NCBI GenBank assembly: GCA_023014365.1
Contig: JAEBUN010000006.1
Span: 372,001 to 436,000 of the forward strand
DNA: 64,000 nucleotides
DNA from: Lepiota brunneoincarnata
Taxonomy: Eukaryota > Basidiomycota > Agaricomycetes > Agaricales > Agaricaceae
Direction: 5' to 3'
Part shown: positions 1-12,101 of the stretch, piece by piece
How the letters are laid out: every line of letters begins with the position of its first letter
Numbering within the stretch: position 1 is the first letter of the stretch
Made by a program: the position numbers and the translations under genes
Notes under the pieces: generated by a model
The model's input: only the letters and a program-made list of their open reading frames with translations
Database searches by the model: none
What the model was told of the DNA's origin: nothing

Positions 1-1
1 A

Positions 2-991
2 ACCGACCAGGACATCGTTCGCGTCAGACTGAGGACAACCGGTGTGCAAGAGTACCGTCTCACTCTTGACAAGGGTGGGGCGATGATTTCTGACTCTCAG
101 TAATCCGCACCTCGTACTGACCAGTATTTCATCCGCCACAGGCACCAACACAGCCAGGGATTGGATTATGTACGATGTTGCTGGTCAGTCTCGCTTTGCT
201 TCTCGGTTTGACACATTGACCGAAGACCCTCAGGTATAAGGACTTCAGTACGTTGTCATGCGCCGTACTCTATCTCATCTGGTGATCATTCAAAAAAGAA
301 AGCCGCGTGGATACCCTATTTTCCGGATATCACTGCATTGATATTCTTGGCACCACTCTCTTCCTTCAACGAAACAGTGCCCGAGAATCCGGGAATCAAT
401 CGACTCGAGGATACCTTCGTCCTCTGGAAGACTGTGTGCTCAAGTAAGCTTTTGTCGAACGTTCAGATGGTGGGTCTGGTGTTTTCCCTGCTCAGGAGGC
501 GTCTGCTGATAGCCTGCGATAGATCTTATTCATGAACAAGACGGATATTCTGGCGAGAAAGCTCGAGCAGGGCGTTCAAGTCGAAAATTATATCCGCGAG
601 TTTGACGGCAATTCGAATGATTTCGTCACCGTGACTGAATGTAAGTCTTTCGCCTTTGGGATACAGTATTTGGACGCTAACCAATGCTTCCAAGGGTTTC
701 GTCGTGTATTCAAGAGATTGTTCCTGGACAACAATAGCACTGCGAACAGGAAGTTCATTGCCCACTTCACATCAGTCGTTGTAAATCGTCTTTCGTCTGT
801 AAGGCTTAGCCCCCCTTCGCTGAACCATCATCTTCTTTCTGTCAGGATACCAAGGCTACTTTACACACTCTCCAGGCCGGTGGGTTTTCTCAGATCCCGT
901 GTTCCTAACCAGATCATAGTCGTTAATCGATCCCTTCACAGTACAAGCGGCCATTCTCAGGAATGACATCGCGGATGCTGGTTTGATGTAA
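2..991 (+). CDS. G-alpha-like subunit 1, 5' part outside the window
   Basis: This is the C-terminal half of a heterotrimeric G-protein alpha-like GTPase, which would couple membrane receptors to intracellular signalling. The frame opens at base 2. The exons I infer are 2-74, 142-183, 234-247, 299-469, 523-640, 695-780, 846-879 and 942-991. Visible motifs are switch I (RVRLRTTGV), a degenerate switch II (DVAGIRTSKAAW), the fungal FLAPLSSF strand, the guanine-binding FMNKTD, a TCAT-like element (TSVVDT), and the C-terminal tail ending DIADAGLM. The usual DVGGQ is replaced by DVAGI, so the catalytic Gln is missing. The donor at 75 (gtgggg) is weak. The assignment is firm; the first intron is less sure. 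A second, different G-alpha-like gene lies 11 kb downstream on the same strand. Confidence 0.85.
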
Positions 992-1237
992 ACGGGGTTT
1001 TTGCATCTTGACCCTGTCCAACGATGCGACTGGGTATTCGGTTATGGTAGTATCTATCGAGTTCGCCCGACTTGACATTATGTCTCTTAAAATCGACAAT
1101 GTAGCTTCAATACGGGGGATTGTTATATATTGTGTACCGTGTTGTATCAGTAATATGTAGCAAATCATGATAAAGCGAGAAAGGGTATATATCGTCCAAG
1201 ATGGCACATGTAACTACGGGTCCAAACGGAGCTAGCT

Positions 1238-3449
1238 TCAAAGTTCATACTTCATGGGCAGATCTCGTCTCCTATGGTAGATATCGTAGACTGTAGGGGC
1301 ACCATTTTCCTGGAGCTCTTTTGCGACCTTCTCCGCGCCTTGGAATGCACGCAAGAGATTTCCGCCAGTCAGGCCGGCAATTTCATATTTGGTCCAGCCT
1401 CTTCTGATCAGCTCCGCAATCTTTCAGCGCAATATATCAGTATCATTATTTTCGAGGATGCTCAAGCAAGTAGACGTGGACCTACCAAAGACGGGTATTT
1501 CGAGACGTCCTCAAGGCCGATAGGCGTACCGGAAATGCCATCAAAATCACTTCCAAGCCCAACACTTTGGAAAGTCCCGCTCATCACTCTAGAATTGGAA
1601 CTAGATCCGGAAAAACTTACTGTTCTTTACCCGCCACCTCGGCAATATGCTGAATATGATCGGCAACGGCTTCCACGGTCGCCTTTCCAGGATTTGCGAT
1701 AAATGAAGGAGAAAAATTGACCTAGGTAGAAGGAAAGATAAAGGGTGTGGGGATTGACTCCTCTCAAAGTGGGACTAACGCCTACCATGACTACAGCGTC
1801 GTTTTGCCCCTCGCCTTTGCCAATGAGTTTGAGCACAGCGTCTGGTACATTCCGCGGGACGTCATAGACGGCGCGAGCGGAGGAGTGGGACCAGATAACC
1901 GGGGCCTTGGAATGTTGGATTGCTTGGGTGGCAGTTTCATCCGAGGTGTGTGAGAGGTCGACGAGGATACCCAAGCGATTCATCTCGTCAATGAGCGATT
2001 TGCCGAGGGAGCTGAAGGAAAGACTCAATAACAGGAATGAGATGCGAAGAGCACGGTGGTGTACCTCAAGCCATGGTGGAGTGGGGTTATGCCCGGTTTG
2101 GGGCCACATGAATCCGCAAAAGCATTATGGCAGGTGTGTGTTAGCGTCACGTAGCGGACACCCAGGACGTAGTATTGGCGCAGGACGCCTGATAGAGTTG
2201 CCTAACTGGTGGCCGCTTCAAGTATTCATGAGTCTTTACCCACAGTATAAGAAGAGTCCACAACATACCCTTCGATTCCTATAAGGCTAGCGATTTTACC
2301 GCCAGAAATAGCTGTTCTAACTTCTTCTGACGAAGTTGCAAGTTGGAAAGTCTGTGTACGGTTCATAAGTCCTACGAGGAGTAAAGATGAGGTGAGTCTT
2401 ACATCGGGGTACTTTGCAATTAACTCTCGAACAACGTCAATTTGTTCCAGTGTGTCTCTAAGCACAGACTTGTGTGAGAGAGAAGTCGGCTATGCGGATA
2501 GGGGTATAAACAGACCTCACTCTCCAAGTTGCACGGGTGAAGTGATTTCCTTCGTCCTCGGGGCGGGCACAAGCCACGTATGCTGACCTATTAATAAAAA
2601 AGTATACTCACATTCAACATTCGAATAAGCGTGATATGTAAATATGCACCAGAAGAATCCTCCAACCTGGCCCTTCCTTAATCTGGGTATGTCAACATGG
2701 CCAGGCATGGGGGATTCGAGGTCGACAGCCGAGATATTGTTTGCATATGTCGCACGAACGAGGATGGGCAGATCTAAACAACACTCGTCAATGGCTCAGA
2801 CACCGGGAATGAATGAGAGCATACCAATATGACCATCCTACAAGGTGGGTCCCGGGACTTGCCATGAGCAACAGGGGGTTACGCCCACAGACAGAAATGT
2901 AATGCTTACAATGACAGGAGCCTGCTTCAGAATCACCAGCGCAGCTGCATACGGGTCCTTTGGCAGTATTCCAATCCACGGGGCGATCCTGTCGCTCAGC
3001 AGGTGGACAAAACCCAGGAAGAACACAAGCGCAGCGACAAAGATCAACGTCAGGGCCGTCCACACTATCCTTCTCGCCTTGGAACGCTCTTCAGCGTTAC
3101 CGCTCCCCGCTCCCAAACCTGCATTCCCATTTCTGCCAAGAAGCGGAGCAGCCTCGTGGTGGTTGTTTCTATTGCCCGACTCTGCAGACGATGCCATGTC
3201 GTGGTCGTCAATGTGCCGAGAAATAGTTCGGGTCACAACTTGTTGAGAGAGCCCAAGCAGAGCTGCAATCCCAGCGGCTCGGGTTGCGGTGCTCGTGGAG
3301 GTGGAACTGTGGCTCTCCTGAGGTTCGCTGTGGTTCGAGGGTAGAAATTGCCTGAGGTGTTCTCTAGCTGAGGGGTGAGCCTGGGGGTGATGGTCGCTGT
3401 CGGAAGAGCTTGAGCTGGAGCTTGAGCTAGAATCCCGCGAGCGGACCAT
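1238..3449 (-). CDS. Membrane dipeptidase (peptidase family M19)
   Basis: A zinc-dependent membrane dipeptidase of the renal dipeptidase type, which hydrolyses dipeptides. The protein opens with a Ser-run, a Ser/His-rich cytosolic tail and one membrane segment ([19 protein letters not shown]), so it is a type II membrane protein with its catalytic domain outside the cytosol. The metal-binding DGHID motif is split by an intron (about 2780-2831). Downstream are GIEG, a GHQLGNSIR region, [28 protein letters not shown] and the SDFDG motif, and the protein ends in [12 protein letters not shown]. The start at 3449 gives the N-terminal tail before the membrane segment. In the exon after GHQLGNSIR the frame moves by one base near 2180-2186, where the sequence has one base more than the conserved [14 protein letters not shown] reading requires. 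It lies in tandem with the fumarate reductase gene. Confidence 0.88.
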
Positions 3450-3708
3450 GATTGGTAGTGACCAATCAATTGTATGGGAATGCCTCTACCACTGCTCAAA
3501 TATAAGCCCATATATCGCAACATTGCAAAGGTAGTGCGACATCCTCGAGGTGCTGAGGCCTCGAGGAGTTTTCATCACTGCGCATATCAGGTTCAGACAT
3601 AAATAAAATGGATCGTCGTGATAGATGGTACACGAGGGGAATTACAGCAAATCATTCGCAATCAAACTAAAACATGATTGAACCCTATGTGATATAGATA
3701 TGTGCAGA

Positions 3709-3735
3709 GGTGGTGGTGGTGGTGGTGGTGGTGGT
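3709..3735. repeat. (GGT)9 microsatellite
   Basis: Nine uninterrupted GGT triplets lie just past the stop codon of the minus-strand fumarate reductase gene, probably in its 3' untranslated region. It is a simple repeat with no visible coding role. Confidence 0.95.
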
Positions 3736-3780
3736 AATACGAATGTTTAGGTGGTACAACTTCTACTTTTTGTGGAAGTC

Positions 3781-5786
<2,006 letters not shown>

Positions 5787-6120
5787 TTTCAAAACGCGAA
5801 GTGGAGGTGGGGGTGTTAGTGGTGGAAAGAGGAAAAGGTCGGATGTAGAGGAATCAGAAGCGGGAGAATTGATTCTTATACTCTGAGCTTCACAATTCCG
5901 GATCCTTTGCACCGATCCTGACATGTGATTGCATGCTTGTCCCCCCTCCCAAAACTGGAAACTGCCGCCTCCGGCCGGCGCGTGCTTGGCTTCACTGAGA
6001 CGTTTCCGCCCGTGGAGTGCCCGATTGTGAGGCTCATCTGGCTCTCGTATACCGGGTTTTTGAAATAGCCGGAACCAGAGTCTCTATATAACCTCCTTAA
6101 TTATCACAAGCCCATAGTAT
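5787..6120. other. Intergenic, 334 bp
   Basis: This holds the 5' flank of the fumarate reductase gene and the 3' flank of the nicotinamide riboside kinase gene. An AT-rich tctatataacc stretch near 6083 is the only promoter-like string. No other feature is visible. Confidence 0.6.
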
Positions 6121-7388
6121 TTACTGCTCGAGTGTGGCCTCCTTCAGCACGTGGCAACACCTATCCACCGCTTCTCCCATTGTCGTCTCTAGCATCTCTA
6201 ACAATATCAGCCCTTGCACCTTATCAGTCGTTGCACCATGCTTGACGTCCTGATCAACAAAAACTTCTTTATGTGCCTCTATGTAAGCCGGGTACACGAT
6301 TTGTTCCCAGTAATTCGGTGGATCCCGCCATAGGGTACCCTCTGCCATGTCAGATTGAACTCCACACGGAGAGTGGATGGAGGAAGAGTGGCCGTTGACG
6401 CGTCGAATCGTCAGTTGCGGGAATAAGGTGCACGGAAGTGCGGTTCCGGCCAAGCCAAGACATAAGTGATTCACGAGGAGTGAGCCGAAAACAAATACGC
6501 GCCCATTCGAGTGGTGGAGAGCCGGTAGAGGAAAGGAAGAATGTTAGCTAACATGACCCGTGTGCGGCGCGCGGAGGTTTGTTTGGTAAAATTTCTCTCA
6601 CCTGCGGTGTGATATCCATGTCGCTCGTACCTTCGTTGCTTCAATACGTCATGGGGGACGCGTAACATGATACGAACGTCGAGTTCTGCAATGACGTCCT
6701 GTCAGGATATTCCGTTTTCAGAAATCCCACCAGTCAAATCGATCGAAACAGTGAGCGGGCTCGCCTTGTGCCAATACAATAGGAAACCGTCTACCAACCC
6801 CCACACTAGCCTTGGTGCATCTTTACTGGCCTCCCGCTCTTCCTTTATCCTCCTGAATTCCGCTATCCAGGAATCGCGGGTCTCGTCGGGGATTGGAATC
6901 TCCTTCTGGTCATTCAGGTGATCGTGACTACGATGATCAGGGGGTATTTCCCCCGTCTCTTTAACACGACGCAAGAATGCAACCAGGCGGTCCCACGAGA
7001 TGGCTCCGGCGGGCGCATCCCAGTCCTGAACTTGATAGACTGGATGAATAGGGACGAGTTCTTGTGGCTGCCGTGAATTATGTGGATCAAGTCATCATAT
7101 AGGCAGAATTACGCGATACCTACAGGCGCAAAATCCTGTTTGCAGCAAACATATGCTGTCGGTTGCAGGGCTCTTTACCAACTTCTTTTGAGAAACTTAC
7201 GTCCTGATGTATGATAACACTGTCAGGGAGAATTCGCTTCAAGTGTTTAGCCAGTGTTGTCTTGCCCGAGCACGTGGCACCGCTGAGAAAAAGATTAAGC
7301 TCTGGCACGTTACGACAGAGAGGCGATGTGAAGCGCACCCGATGCCGACAAGTATCACTTGAACTTTTTTCTGAGAGCTGTTCGTCAT
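6121..7388 (-). CDS. NRK1: Nicotinamide riboside kinase
   Basis: A P-loop kinase phosphorylating nicotinamide riboside to NMN in NAD salvage. Exon 1 is short (MTNSSQKKVQVILVGIG). After one intron the Walker A motif GATCSGKTTLAKHL follows, then PDSVIIHQDDF with the substrate-binding Asp pair, VYQVQDWDAPAGAI, VWGLVDGFLLYWHK, ELDVRIMLRVPHDVLKQRR (the lid with paired Arg), and the DPPNYWEQIVYPAY block seen in yeast and human NRK1. The start at 7388 was picked because it is the Met in frame just before the P-loop. Length is somewhat above the usual 200-240 residues because of an insertion rich in Glu/Arg (about RRVKETGEIPPDHRSHD). It is divergently arranged with the next gene across about 545 bp. 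Confidence 0.9.
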
Positions 7389-7932
7389 GGGAGTGGGTGA
7401 TAATCTGGAGCAACGGGTTGGGGGTGGGTGACAAATGCAAAGCCGAAGCTGGTACGATTGCTTCGGACCAATCGCTGCGAGGATCGAGGATCACAAGCGG
7501 TAGATAACAGGCTCTCTCATTCCGCTGGAGATTGAAACGAAAGATAAGATAGGATTGAAAATGTACCACGTGCAATCTGTGGGCGCTTTTCTCTTTTGGG
7601 AGTGTAACGCCGAGGAATGGGTGTCGCCGATGGATAAGAAATCCACACTTCTGCTCCGCCACAGCTACAATTCTTGAGTCAAGATGGTTGGAGTTCCTAC
7701 TAGACGAGCTCTGATCACCCCTAATCGGTCCAGCGCCTTGAATGGGCCCAGTTACATGACCTCTCCCACAACACCAGTATTCTGTCAATGTCCAACTTCA
7801 CACTCCCGCTCTTGTAACAGACCACTGATGCACGTGACCCAAAATACGTCATATACGTCATCATAAAGATAAAAAAGCAGATATAAGGCTGAGCTAGACC
7901 TCTTACTCCAATATCTCATACAGCAACCATTC

Positions 7933-8775
7933 ATGTTGCGCACGCAGGCGATACGTATAGTGTCTACAGGGGCACCTGTCACAGCTCGTCTGTCAGGTGC
8001 GTCCAGAGTGAGCAATTATCCGTCCCTTCACACTCCATCATTTCAACGCTAAACCATCCAGGTCCCAGCACGGCGATATGCGACGGACCCACAACCGAAA
8101 CCCAGGGAATCGAATAACACCCTGTTATACGCCGCTCTCGGCATTACCGCCATAGGTGGAGCCTACTTTTACTTCAAGAGAAATCCCGAGGAGGAAGAAA
8201 ATCTTAAACGGAAGGCTCGTGCGGATGAGGAAGAGCTAAAACAGAGGGCTCGCGAGAGTATCTCTGCAGCAAGAGCACGCACTGAAGATGCGGCGCAAGA
8301 GGGTAAACAGAAATATGACGAGGCAAAGGTAAGTTACCTCGCTTTGATAATCCCGTTTGAATTCATAATTCTCCTGTAGGATACCACAAGAAAACGATTT
8401 GACGAAGCGCGGACCAGTGTGGACAACAAGGCCGATGAGGCAAGAACCCGGGGCAAGAGTTTCGCTGAGGATGTCAAGGGTCGTTCTGGTGCTTTGGCCC
8501 AGGACGCTGAGGCGAAATATGATACTTACAAGGACTCAGCTAAGCAATCGTTGCAACGTGCCCGTGACTCAACAGAACACCTCTATGATGAAGCTCGCAA
8601 TGCAACGGAACGGCGGGCCTCGGATTTACGTGTGAGTGTGGACAAAGCAGGTGAAGACACGAAGCAAGGCTGGTTCAGTTGGCTAGGATGGGGACGGAAG
8701 AAAGTTGATGAGGGAGAAGAGAAACTTAGGCGAAGCGAGAAAAATACTGAGCAGAGACTCAGTAATGATAAGTGA
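7933..8775 (+). CDS. Mitochondrial single-span protein with LEA/apolipophorin-like helical tail
   Basis: I do not recognise a named family. The N-terminus (MLRTQAIRIVSTGAPVTARLSG) is Arg- and Ser-rich, lacks acidic residues and looks like a mitochondrial presequence. It is followed by RRYAT, a plausible processing region. One membrane segment (LLYAALGITAIGGAYFYF) comes next, then about 200 residues of highly charged, Ala-rich amphipathic helix with recurring 11-residue-like KxDEARxxA patterns, similar to LEA proteins. The C-terminus has a Trp-containing GWFSWLGWGRKK stretch, typical of membrane-surface anchors. Introns are at about 8008-8062 (gtgagc donor) and 8328-8378. An inner-membrane organising or stress-protective role would fit the composition but is inference. 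It could also be one of the fungal proteins loosely annotated as calcofluor-white hypersensitive. Confidence 0.72.
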
Positions 8776-11700
8776 CTTGTCGTGGCGTGGGGAATTGTTG
8801 ATAGTGGTGAGGCCAAGGGTACTTAATAAAGTTGGAGGATCTTCGGACTTGTGATATGATGAGCAATCCGCTCACTACTGTATATGTGTTATCGTCGTGC
8901 GAACGTTTCGCCGCTTTCGCGGTACAAACGCGACACGCGTTACATGGAACCGTTTCAGGGAATACAATTTGATAGGTCCTATGTAGGCGGGCGAAGCGAT
9001 CAGCCAGACCTGGCATATCTGTGACCATCCACAAGCGCTTCCGCTCCAATCGAAGCCGGATCAAAACACCTAAAGGGGAAGCAAGCTCCTTCAGAGTTTA
9101 GTCCTAGATGTTCTGGATTGTTTGAAACTGAAGCACTGCTGAAGGGGTGACCACTGGAACCGTGCGGAGCCGTCCCGAAATCCTCCCTGTTTCTCATGGT
9201 ATGGAAGCGAAATGAAGTGGAATGGAACCATCGGCCAGTAGCACGATCTTGGAATTCGCGTCCAGAGGGAGAGTGGCGAGGGGAGGCTGTTCTGATAAAT
9301 TTGGGTTGGCCTCTCATCACTTGTTTTCTGTGGAGTGACAAAGGGAACAATTGGGTAAGGGGAGGGGTGGACGCGTTGGGGCACTTGTGTACGGGATTTC
9401 TGCCGAACGTGAAGGGAGTGCGAGCCCATATCATATGATGAGATAAAAACGACAAATGCGAAAGATGGGTGTTGCTTTGAGCTGAAAGCAGGGCTAATCA
9501 TACCAATGAAGGATGTTGCTGTCACTCTAACTTTCTTCATATGTGCGCTTGTCAGCTTGACGTTTGTGCTCATGAGGTCATTTCCACCCATTTTCCCTCT
9601 TGCGTCTGATCCACAATTATGCTGTCTAATGGCTGTGATATTGGTGTTAACTAAGTATTACCGTCACCCATTATTACAGTCCAAAACCACCGCAATGGCG
9701 CAGATGAAGAAGGAAACCCGAAGGAAGATCGCATTTTTAGTCTAGTCAACCTAGTTGATGATGTTAAAACTAGCCGCTGGAGAGAGAATGCAGCTGAACA
9801 CGATTCCATGTCTGACGTGACATTTTCGTTGTGTGTGGTGAAATGCGGCTTGCCGACTCACCACCGCTCTGTGACATCTTCTTTCACAGCAGAAAGAGTG
9901 TCGTCGTCCTGAGCCACCTGGATTGTGTATAGTTGGAATTCACCCAGAAACAGGTCACTCGACGGGCTATAAGCACGTCAAGCGTCAAGTCTTAATGTCG
10001 TGTGTCAGTTGTCGTCGAGGGGTCTTGCCATGAGAATCCCACTAGTGCTACAGTGATGTTCAAACGCGTCATGCGCATGGCGGGTTCCGCGGACTTGTGG
10101 TAATTTGCTTTTGAATTGGACGGCCACACAAACTGCGACCGTGTCAGCAGGCGGGCAGAAATGACCTTAACATTTTGACTCCTTGAGGGTTTAGTTTTAG
10201 TTTGTGCCGCTGTGCCGTGAGCTATTGGGTAAAGCCATGGTTGATGGTGCCTTCGGGATCCCTTAGGGCCAGAACTGAAGTTTGGGAACTCTAGCCGTGT
10301 CCAGACGCCACGGGGTTCGTGTAATCGACCCTGTTACCGCGAAAGGACAATGAACAGATTTGAGTTTTTGAATTAGGGAGGCCCACGTCGTGCCTATGAG
10401 TCATTAGACCAGCACATCCCCTCTTCGATCCCTCGTTGAAGGGTTGGGCTGACCTTCGTCAATAGCGCGGTAATGCTATTATGTATTGTGATTGTTGGGC
10501 CGGCCATCCAAATTGCTCGCCCCATAGAACTGAGAGATGAATTGACTGGCAAACGTCGTGCCATCGGAGAAGCTCTTGCCTTTCAATAGCCACGCCCCCA
10601 TCAAAGCCACGCAGACTTGACAGAGGGCCCATGCTACAATTCTCAGAAGGATGCTGTTCGAGTTCAGAAGAGTTGTCTAGAAGTCCACGTCCGACGAAGA
10701 TGGAGTTAAGAAGTATGAGGAAATACAAGTTGTCGATCTCTCTGTCAACGCAAGCTCACTCGTGGGATCACCCATACGGATTAAGCGTGCTATGTTTTTA
10801 GACATGACACGTCCACGTCAAGTGCATAGAGACCGGACGCTCACGCTGCTGTTCAATGTTTACATGGTTCCAGCCTGGGGAAATTTTTTTTTTGATCGAC
10901 TTGGGAAGCATGAGAGCTCTTTTTAGGGTTATTTTTCCACAACCGCCAGCCGATTTGTTTATTTTCGCCAGGGAACATCGGGGGAGCCTCCTTGGTGAGC
11001 TGCGGGAAAAATGGAGAAAGCAAGCGAGATAGGGAGAAGACACGGACATACGCCGACTAATGTCCGTGCACGATAGTTGTACAACACAAGGCCACCTGAT
11101 CGGACCAAGGGCCGTCCAAAACAACCTTTAGAAATGATGAAGGGATGGGACTGGGAACAGAGCGCAATCTGCAGGGACAGGCTCCAGTGGAGTATCGAGC
11201 CCAAATCGAGGGAGTGTTGCTATGAGAGCAAACAACGGTCAGTTGTTTGGGGTCGTTGAGACGAAGGTGGTGAGTCGTGAACCCAGGCACGTTTAGCGAG
11301 TAAAACGAGATGCCCGGAGTTTGCTCGCAGCAGCGGATTGTCATTGAGATATGAATCAAGTGCAACGTCACTATGTGATTGGAATGTGGGATGAATCGGA
11401 CATCGGGCCTTGATTTTTCTTCGAGCGATGTCGCAGGTAGGATAGAGGCACAGGGCCGCAAGCAATCCCAAAGTTTCAACATGCGAGAAAGCTGAGGAAG
11501 GAACGAAGAGGTAGGCCAGGGCGGTCAGATAGTGGGAGATACAACGGCGGTGTTGCATGTGCGTCAAGGTCTTCTGTGATTCAAGGAAATGTCGGCCGTT
11601 TAATCGGTGCAGAAAATATGTGATCACCGAACCGAAGGAAGCTGAGGATTTCTCATTGTCGTTTGATTGATGCAAGACCTCCCCAAGGACATCCTGAGTA

Positions 11701-12101
11701 AAGATGCTGAGAACCTGGGTGGCGACGACACGACAATCGTCGGGGAGGGCGATGGAGTCGTATGCACAAGCCCCTGAGCCCGTCCAGCCAAAGGAGGACT
11801 GGACGGTGGGGGCGGCGGATCAGAAGTAATGTTTCATGAAGAGTAACGGTCAACGAAAAGGCGAGTGGTAAGGTTGAAACAGCGTATCCCCATGAAGCAT
11901 TCCCTAAAATGGATGACACTTTGGATCTCTCCATCGGCTGTGGGATCTCTGACCTTTCATCTCACCTGGGAATGGTCTTTCCCGTAATCTTCATGGACTC
12001 CACCGAAATCCTTTTTGGTCCCTGCTGTCCGTTTTCTTCTTAATACACCCTCGCTCCCTTTCCTGGATTTTCCTCTTTCTCCCCCTCCAACACCATCTCC
12101 C
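8776..12101. other. Gene-poor stretch, 3.3 kb
   Basis: No gene is confidently visible. A 79-codon ATG frame at 9506-9745 (+) begins with a hydrophobic segment, but has no other support. On the minus strand 11223-11819 is open for 199 codons without an initiator ATG and reads like protein (GWTGSGACAYDS, DDCRVVATQVLSIF), although the plus strand of the same DNA also reads plausibly (QDLPKDILSKDAENLGGDD). A short T9 run occurs near 10887. I see no terminal repeats, tRNA boxes or transposase motifs. The right end includes the promoter of G-alpha-like gene 2. Confidence 0.5.

Noticed and set aside
9506..9745. 79-codon plus-strand ATG frame with a hydrophobic start
   Set aside because: Short, no splice partners, no recognisable motif, and located in a gene-poor stretch where frames of this length arise by chance.
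10300..10345. tRNA B-box-like string (ggggttcgtgtaatcgaccc)
   Set aside because: No matching A box, acceptor stem or cloverleaf could be drawn around it.
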